From: Bacteroidota bacterium
GTDB taxonomy: Bacteria > Bacteroidota > Bacteroidia > Chitinophagales > Chitinophagaceae
Reading direction: 5' to 3'
NCBI GenBank assembly: GCA_023433345.1
Contig: JAEZDA010000004.1
Coordinates: 1 to 17,510 of the forward strand
Length of the DNA: 17,510 bases
Numbering within the stretch: the stretch's first letter is position 1; each line of letters begins with the position of its first letter. Positions 13,933 to 17,510 of the stretch are shown in pieces. The notes beneath the pieces are model-generated. The model worked only from the letters and a program-made list of their open reading frames with translations. It was not told the DNA's origin and did no database searches. The position numbers and the translations under genes are program-made.

Positions 13933-14775
13933 ATGCAGGAATTGCAGGATTTGGAGAAAATTGCCAGCCAGGTTAGGCGCGATATTGTAAGAATGGTGCA
14001 TGCCGTTCAAAGTGGCCACCCGGGTGGTTCCCTTGGATGCACAGACTTCCTGGTCGCTCTGTATTTCCGCATCATGAAGCATGATCCCAAATTTTCAATG
14101 GATGGGGTTGGAGAAGACCTGTTCTTTTTGAGTAATGGTCATATTTCCCCGGTATATTATAGTGTTTTGGCCAGATCAGGGTACTTCCCTGTTGAGGAAC
14201 TTAAAACTTTCAGAAAGTTGAACAGCCGTTTACAGGGTCACCCCACCACCCATGAACACCTTCCGGGAGTAAGGATCGCAAGCGGGTCTTTAGGCCAGGG
14301 AATGAGCGTGGCGGTCGGCGCTGCACTGGCAAAAAAGTACAATGGCGATGACCGTATCGTTTACTCCCTGCATGGTGATGGAGAATTGGATGAAGGTCAG
14401 AATTGGGAGGCGATCATGTTTGCCGCGCATAAAAAGGTGGATAACCTGATAGCAACGATAGACCGCAACGGGCAGCAGATCGATGGACCAACCAGCGAGG
14501 TAATGGCTCTCGACGACCTGAATGCAAAACTACTTGCCTTTAATTGGGATGTGTTGGAAATGGATGGCAACAGCATGCAGTCGGTTGTGGAAACGCTGGA
14601 ACTGGCAAAAACCCGAACCGGAAAAGGAAAGCCTGTTGCAATAATTATGAGAACCGGCATGGGCCATGGGGTCGATTTCATGATGGGCAGCCATGAATGG
14701 CATGGAATTGCGCCCAATGATGAGCAGTTGGAGAAAGCGCTGGTGCAGTTGCCGAGAACGTTTGAAGACTATTAG
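13933..14775 (+). CDS. Transketolase, N-terminal (thiamine diphosphate-binding) subunit
   Basis: A 280-residue protein equivalent to the N-terminal third-to-half of a full transketolase. It has SGHPGGSLG (27-35, H29), LSNGHISPVYY (66-76), GSLGQGMSVAVGAA (118-131) and the ThDP motif HGDGELDEGQNWEA..IDRNG (147-180). These bind the diphosphate and Mg of thiamine diphosphate. In split transketolases the C-terminal subunit supplies the pyrimidine-binding part and normally sits directly downstream. Here only 162 bp follow before an opposite-strand gene, so the partner must be elsewhere or absent. With a partner it would act in the non-oxidative pentose phosphate pathway. The ATG at 13933 is the first in frame after a strong promoter. 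The C-terminal HEWHGIAPNDEQLEKAL is family-like, so the gene looks complete, not truncated. Confidence 0.93.
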   Translation: MQELQDLEKIASQVRRDIVRMVHAVQSGHPGGSLGCTDFLVALYFRIMKHDPKFSMDGVGEDLFFLSNGHISPVYYSVLARSGYFPVEELKTFRKLNSRLQGHPTTHEHLPGVRIASGSLGQGMSVAVGAALAKKYNGDDRIVYSLHGDGELDEGQNWEAIMFAAHKKVDNLIATIDRNGQQIDGPTSEVMALDDLNAKLLAFNWDVLEMDGNSMQSVVETLELAKTRTGKGKPVAIIMRTGMGHGVDFMMGSHEWHGIAPNDEQLEKALVQLPRTFEDY

Positions 14776-14776
14776 G

Positions 14777-14796
14777 AATTTGCTAATTAGTAAATT
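14777..14796. repeat. 20-bp near-perfect palindrome after the transketolase stop
   Basis: AATTTGCTAATTAGTAAATT, directly after the stop codon, is palindromic apart from one G/T pair that could wobble in RNA. It is AT-rich, has almost no loop and no T run, so it would be a poor intrinsic terminator. It could contribute to 3'-end formation between the convergent genes. Confidence 0.3.
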
Positions 14797-14937
14797 TGGT
14801 GATTTGATGATTTTTTGTCCGTCGATTATCTACTGGCGGCCTTGAATTTTATAATTCTTGATCAGACATAAAATTTGCTCTAACCTGCCATTGCAAGGAC
14901 TTATAGAAATGTTTCATAATCAAATCATCAATTGACC

Positions 14938-16155
14938 TTACCGCAAATTCAACGGCTGTTTTGACGCTTTATAGGCCGGGAACCACGATGCTACGAATGC
15001 GATGAACAGGGCTGCACTTCCAACGAGGAGGAAATCTGTCCAGATAAGTTTTACCGGAAAATGATCTATGAGGAACGATCCACCCTGCAATGGGATCATT
15101 TCGTATTTCAATTGCAGCAGGCAAATGATCACGGCAATCAGGATGCCTGACGCCGCACCCAATGCACCCAATAACAAACCTTCACTCAGAAAGATCTTCC
15201 TGATTTGCGATCGCCTGCTTCCCATGCTTTGAAGGATAGCTATGTCTCTTTTCTTTTCCAATACAAGCATAGTGAGAGCGCTTATCATGTTGAAGGCGGC
15301 AATGATAAGGATAAGTGTGAGCACTGCGAAGATGGCCCACTTCTCTGTTCGCATGGTGTTATAGAGGTTTGTATTTTGCTCGTACTTCGTTTGTACTTTA
15401 TAGTTAGTGCCCAGCAGGTTCATGAGATCAGCCTTTCGTTTCTCCATTTTTTCGTCGGGCTTCAACCTGATCTCAATAGCTGAATATTCATTTGTTTCCA
15501 ATGCCATTTGTTGCCTCAGGAAGTTGATGTTGGTGAGTGCAAACTGGTTATCGAATTCCTGTTGAATGGAGAAAACGCCGGTGGCCGTAACGTTGCCCTC
15601 GCTTAAAGATTCCAATGGATCATTTGATGATGTTCTTTTCGGCAGGATGATGGTTGTAGGATCTGTGTTAAAAGCCGGGTTGGTTGAAATTCCGGTGGCG
15701 GATTGAATACCGGAGCCCATTACGATGCCGGGATCGTCTGCGCTGCCCGTTGAAAATTCGCCGCGCACAATCTTTTCATCAATTCTGCTGACATCACTAT
15801 AGTTTTCGTCTACGCCTTTCAGGTATACGACCGTTTGTGCTTCTCCGTTTTGCAGCAAGGCCTTTTCTTCAAGCACAAGAGATGCTGCCTGAATATAAGG
15901 CTGGTTTCTTACAGCGGCAATTTGCGAAGGAGTAAGTTCTATCGTTTTTCCGCTTTGCGGCGCAACCTTCAGGTCAGCATAAAAAGTAGAATAAAGTGAG
16001 CGTACAAGATCTTCGAATCCGTTGAATACGCTTAGAACAAGTACCTGGCAACATGTGGCAAAAGCGATCACCGATGTAGTCACCCATGCAATCACATTGA
16101 TGGCGTTTGCAGACTTTTTAGCTCTGAAATATCGCCAGGCAAATTGTAGATACAT
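14938..16155 (-). CDS. FtsX/LolC-E-type ABC transporter permease
   Basis: A 405-residue permease with the four-helix layout of the LolC/LolE/MacB-FtsX class. One transmembrane segment lies near the N-terminus (about 18-48), followed by a large periplasmic domain (about 50-265), then three segments near the C-terminus (about 272-298, 320-348, 370-392). The cytoplasmic loop LEKKRDIAILQSMGSRRSQIRKIFLSEGLLLG (299-330) is the coupling-helix region that contacts the ATPase. The N-terminal MYLQFAWRYFRAKKSANAINVIAWV is typical of the Lol branch. It would extract lipoproteins from the inner membrane or pass a signal through it, with an ATPase encoded elsewhere (no LolD-like gene here). It starts 15 bp after rbfA, a pairing I recall as common in Bacteroidota. 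Confidence 0.85.
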   Translation of the reverse strand: MYLQFAWRYFRAKKSANAINVIAWVTTSVIAFATCCQVLVLSVFNGFEDLVRSLYSTFYADLKVAPQSGKTIELTPSQIAAVRNQPYIQAASLVLEEKALLQNGEAQTVVYLKGVDENYSDVSRIDEKIVRGEFSTGSADDPGIVMGSGIQSATGISTNPAFNTDPTTIILPKRTSSNDPLESLSEGNVTATGVFSIQQEFDNQFALTNINFLRQQMALETNEYSAIEIRLKPDEKMEKRKADLMNLLGTNYKVQTKYEQNTNLYNTMRTEKWAIFAVLTLILIIAAFNMISALTMLVLEKKRDIAILQSMGSRRSQIRKIFLSEGLLLGALGAASGILIAVIICLLQLKYEMIPLQGGSFLIDHFPVKLIWTDFLLVGSAALFIAFVASWFPAYKASKQPLNLR

Positions 16156-16170
16156 GCCGAAAAATTTGTG

Positions 16171-16542
16171 CTAAGAATTGTCTTTGGTTTCCTGGTCGCG
16201 TATGTCTTTAAAAAGCTTTTCCATTTTATCAACATACTCCAGCGTATCATCAATATAATATGAGAGCACGGGCATGGTGCGAAACTGGTGACGTACGCGT
16301 GAGGTGAGGAGTTTTTTTATTTCCCAGTTTCTTTCTTCTATTAATTTCAGTGCTGCAACAGCATCCTTCACTTTAAAGAAGCTAAGATAGATGCGCGCTT
16401 CATGAAGGTCGGGCGTGATCTTTACAGATGAAATAGAAACCATGCCACCATCCATCATCGAAAGCCCAAGCCGCTGGAAGATATCATTCATTTCTTTTTC
16501 AATAACTGCAGCTACCTGCTTCTGTCTTTTTCCTTCTAACAT
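16171..16542 (-). CDS. rbfA: 30S ribosome-binding factor RbfA
   Basis: A 123-residue KH-fold protein that binds the 30S subunit and helps mature the 5' end of 16S rRNA, important at low temperature. Family features are the N-terminal RQKQVAAVIEKEMNDIFQR (6-24), VSISSVKITPDLHEARIYLSFF (35-56) and the C-terminal helix region LLTSRVRHQFRTMPVLSYYIDDTLEYVDKMEKLF (78-111). Length is normal. The stop is TAG. It is followed 15 bp later by the ABC permease and is divergent from the MsbA-like gene with a 63-bp gap. Confidence 0.94.
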   Translation of the reverse strand: MLEGKRQKQVAAVIEKEMNDIFQRLGLSMMDGGMVSISSVKITPDLHEARIYLSFFKVKDAVAALKLIEERNWEIKKLLTSRVRHQFRTMPVLSYYIDDTLEYVDKMEKLFKDIRDQETKDNS

Positions 16543-16605
16543 ATTCGCCGCCTTTAAGGTGTAAAATTACTTACTTTGTACCGTTTACGTTTTATTATTT
16601 GAGGC

Positions 16606-17510
16606 ATGAAGAGTTTAAGATTGATCTACAGGTATGTGAGCAGGTATCCGCGTCTTGTAGCCACATATTTTTCGTTCAATATTCTTGCCGCACTTTTCAG
16701 TGTTTTTTCGCTTGGCTTATTAAGTCCCTTTCTGTTGTTGATCTTCAGGCAGGGTGATACTTTTCGTGATGTGGGCAACAAAGACGGAATTGGCAGCCTG
16801 AACCCTATCAATTATTTTAAGGAGTGGTTGTATGGCCTGGTTACCGAGCCGGGGGGAAGTACAAAAGCTTTACTGATCATTTGCCTCATCATGTTTTTTG
16901 CTATCCTTCTGAAAAATGTTTTTGTATACCTGAGTGTGTATTTTCTCAATCCTATCCGCAATCATATAATTAATGACATGCGGAGCGGGATGTATAATAA
17001 AATACTTCGTTTACCCGTGGGATACTTCAGTGAGCAAAAGAAAGGTGATATTCTCAGTAAATTATCTAACGATCTTAATGATGTGGAAGGTTCTACAGTG
17101 AGTGTGCTGGAAAGTACTTTTAAAGAACCAATTGTAATTGTGTTCTCTCTTATTTATATGGTGATATTAAGTCCGCAACTCACGCTCTTCCTTTTAATAT
17201 TTTTGCCGGTGGCAGGATTGATACTGGGCAGAATAGGAAGGGCGCTTAAAAAGGAGAACAAGGTTTTGTTGCAACAGTTTGGGGTTTTGTTTTCGGCCAT
17301 TGAGGAAACTCTGAGTGGAATCAGAGTGATCCAGGCATTTAATGCTGAAAAACGGGTTGAGAAAAAGTTCCGGGAAGAAAATGAGAAGTTGTTTCATTTT
17401 AAAAACAAGGCTAATCGCCGGCGCGACCTGGCCTCGCCCGTTTCCGAATTACTCGGGGTAACAGCCGTGCTTTGCATCCTTTATTACGGGGGCCGTCTGG
17501 TGTTGTCTGC
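16606..17510 (+). CDS. MsbA-like ABC exporter, N-terminal membrane domain (3' end outside window)
   Basis: The frame is open from the ATG at 16606 to the right edge (301 codons). It encodes MKSLRLIYRYVSRYPRL and then the type 1 exporter membrane domain. Hydrophobic helices fall at about residues 17-46, 88-112, 187-205, 206-222 and from about 282. RNHIINDMRSGMYNKILRLPVGYFSEQKKGDILSKLSNDLNDVE (118-161) is the classical intracellular-loop region, and EETLSGIRVIQAFNAEKRV (233-251) is the second family hallmark. The ATPase domain lies beyond the window. Such proteins flip lipid A precursors, other lipids or drugs; lipid export is likely from similarity to MsbA but not proven. GAGG sits only 1 nt from the ATG, too close to be a normal ribosome-binding site. 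Confidence 0.9.
   Translation, partial: MKSLRLIYRYVSRYPRLVATYFSFNILAALFSVFSLGLLSPFLLLIFRQGDTFRDVGNKDGIGSLNPINYFKEWLYGLVTEPGGSTKALLIICLIMFFAILLKNVFVYLSVYFLNPIRNHIINDMRSGMYNKILRLPVGYFSEQKKGDILSKLSNDLNDVEGSTVSVLESTFKEPIVIVFSLIYMVILSPQLTLFLLIFLPVAGLILGRIGRALKKENKVLLQQFGVLFSAIEETLSGIRVIQAFNAEKRVEKKFREENEKLFHFKNKANRRRDLASPVSELLGVTAVLCILYYGGRLVLS

Noticed and set aside
14804..14931. 10-bp inverted repeat TTGATGATTT/AAATCATCAA bracketing the spacer after transketolase
   Set aside because: The arms are 108 nt apart, AT-rich and low in complexity. It is too weak to call an element or a terminator.
16562..16601. Possible promoter boxes between rbfA and the MsbA-like gene
   Set aside because: TTTG and TA..TTTG strings are present, but spacing (14 nt) and position against the start codons do not fit the consensus, so no promoter is called.

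Overview
This window looks like core chromosome of a Bacteroidota bacterium, probably an environmental Chitinophagia/Sphingobacteriia-like lineage. The evidence is a PorT-type type IX secretion gene overlapping a menaquinone-type ubiE, a secreted metalloprotease with a C-terminal type IX sorting domain, a split transketolase N-half, the rbfA/ABC-permease pair, and several exact or near TTTG / TAnnTTTG promoter elements of the Bacteroidota sigma-A type. I found no tRNA, rRNA, CRISPR array, prophage or intact transposase.

Layout. Positions 1-1398 (minus) hold ubiE followed by an overlapping porT that runs off the left edge. engB (1468-2106, plus) diverges from ubiE. It meets a YkuK-like RNase H-fold gene (2103-2576, minus) tail to tail, with 4 shared bases. 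A long minus-strand run then extends from about 11853 down to 2703. In transcription order it is frr, a di-iron fatty-acid hydroxylase/sterol desaturase-like membrane protein, a GNAT-like protein, dnaX, the dihydrolipoamide acetyltransferase of a 2-oxoacid dehydrogenase (two lipoyl domains), a DCC-family thiol oxidoreductase-like protein, a CoA-binding-fold protein, a small secreted unknown, and the type IX-exported metalloprotease, which ends in a clear intrinsic terminator. Positions 12562-13686 (minus) encode a WecA/MraY-family sugar-phosphate transferase. Positions 13933-14775 (plus) encode a transketolase N-terminal subunit with no C-terminal partner beside it. rbfA and a LolC/E-type permease (16542-14938, minus) form a pair, and an MsbA-like ABC exporter (16606 to the right edge, plus) diverges from them.

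The one long non-coding stretch (11854-12561) is not plain spacer. It holds a 72-nt element that can fold into a closing stem with two perfect 7-bp hairpins (11980-12051), two perfect palindromes (11949-11960 and 12099-12112), and a foldback/MITE-like element of about 439 bp (12118-12556). That element has imperfect terminal inverted repeats, a perfect 11-bp hairpin and long internal inverted arms. This island is the best candidate for something undescribed.

The other notable signal is inside dnaX: a run of ten A at the clamp-loader/tau-tail boundary, with stop codons immediately after it in both other frames. This is what a slippage site producing a short gamma-like form beside tau would look like.

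Functionally the window mixes housekeeping (ribosome assembly and recycling, replication clamp loading, respiratory quinone and central carbon metabolism) with envelope and secretion genes (type IX secretion, lipoprotein release, lipid-linked glycan synthesis, lipid export). Product calls rest on reading motifs by eye; no database search was possible.
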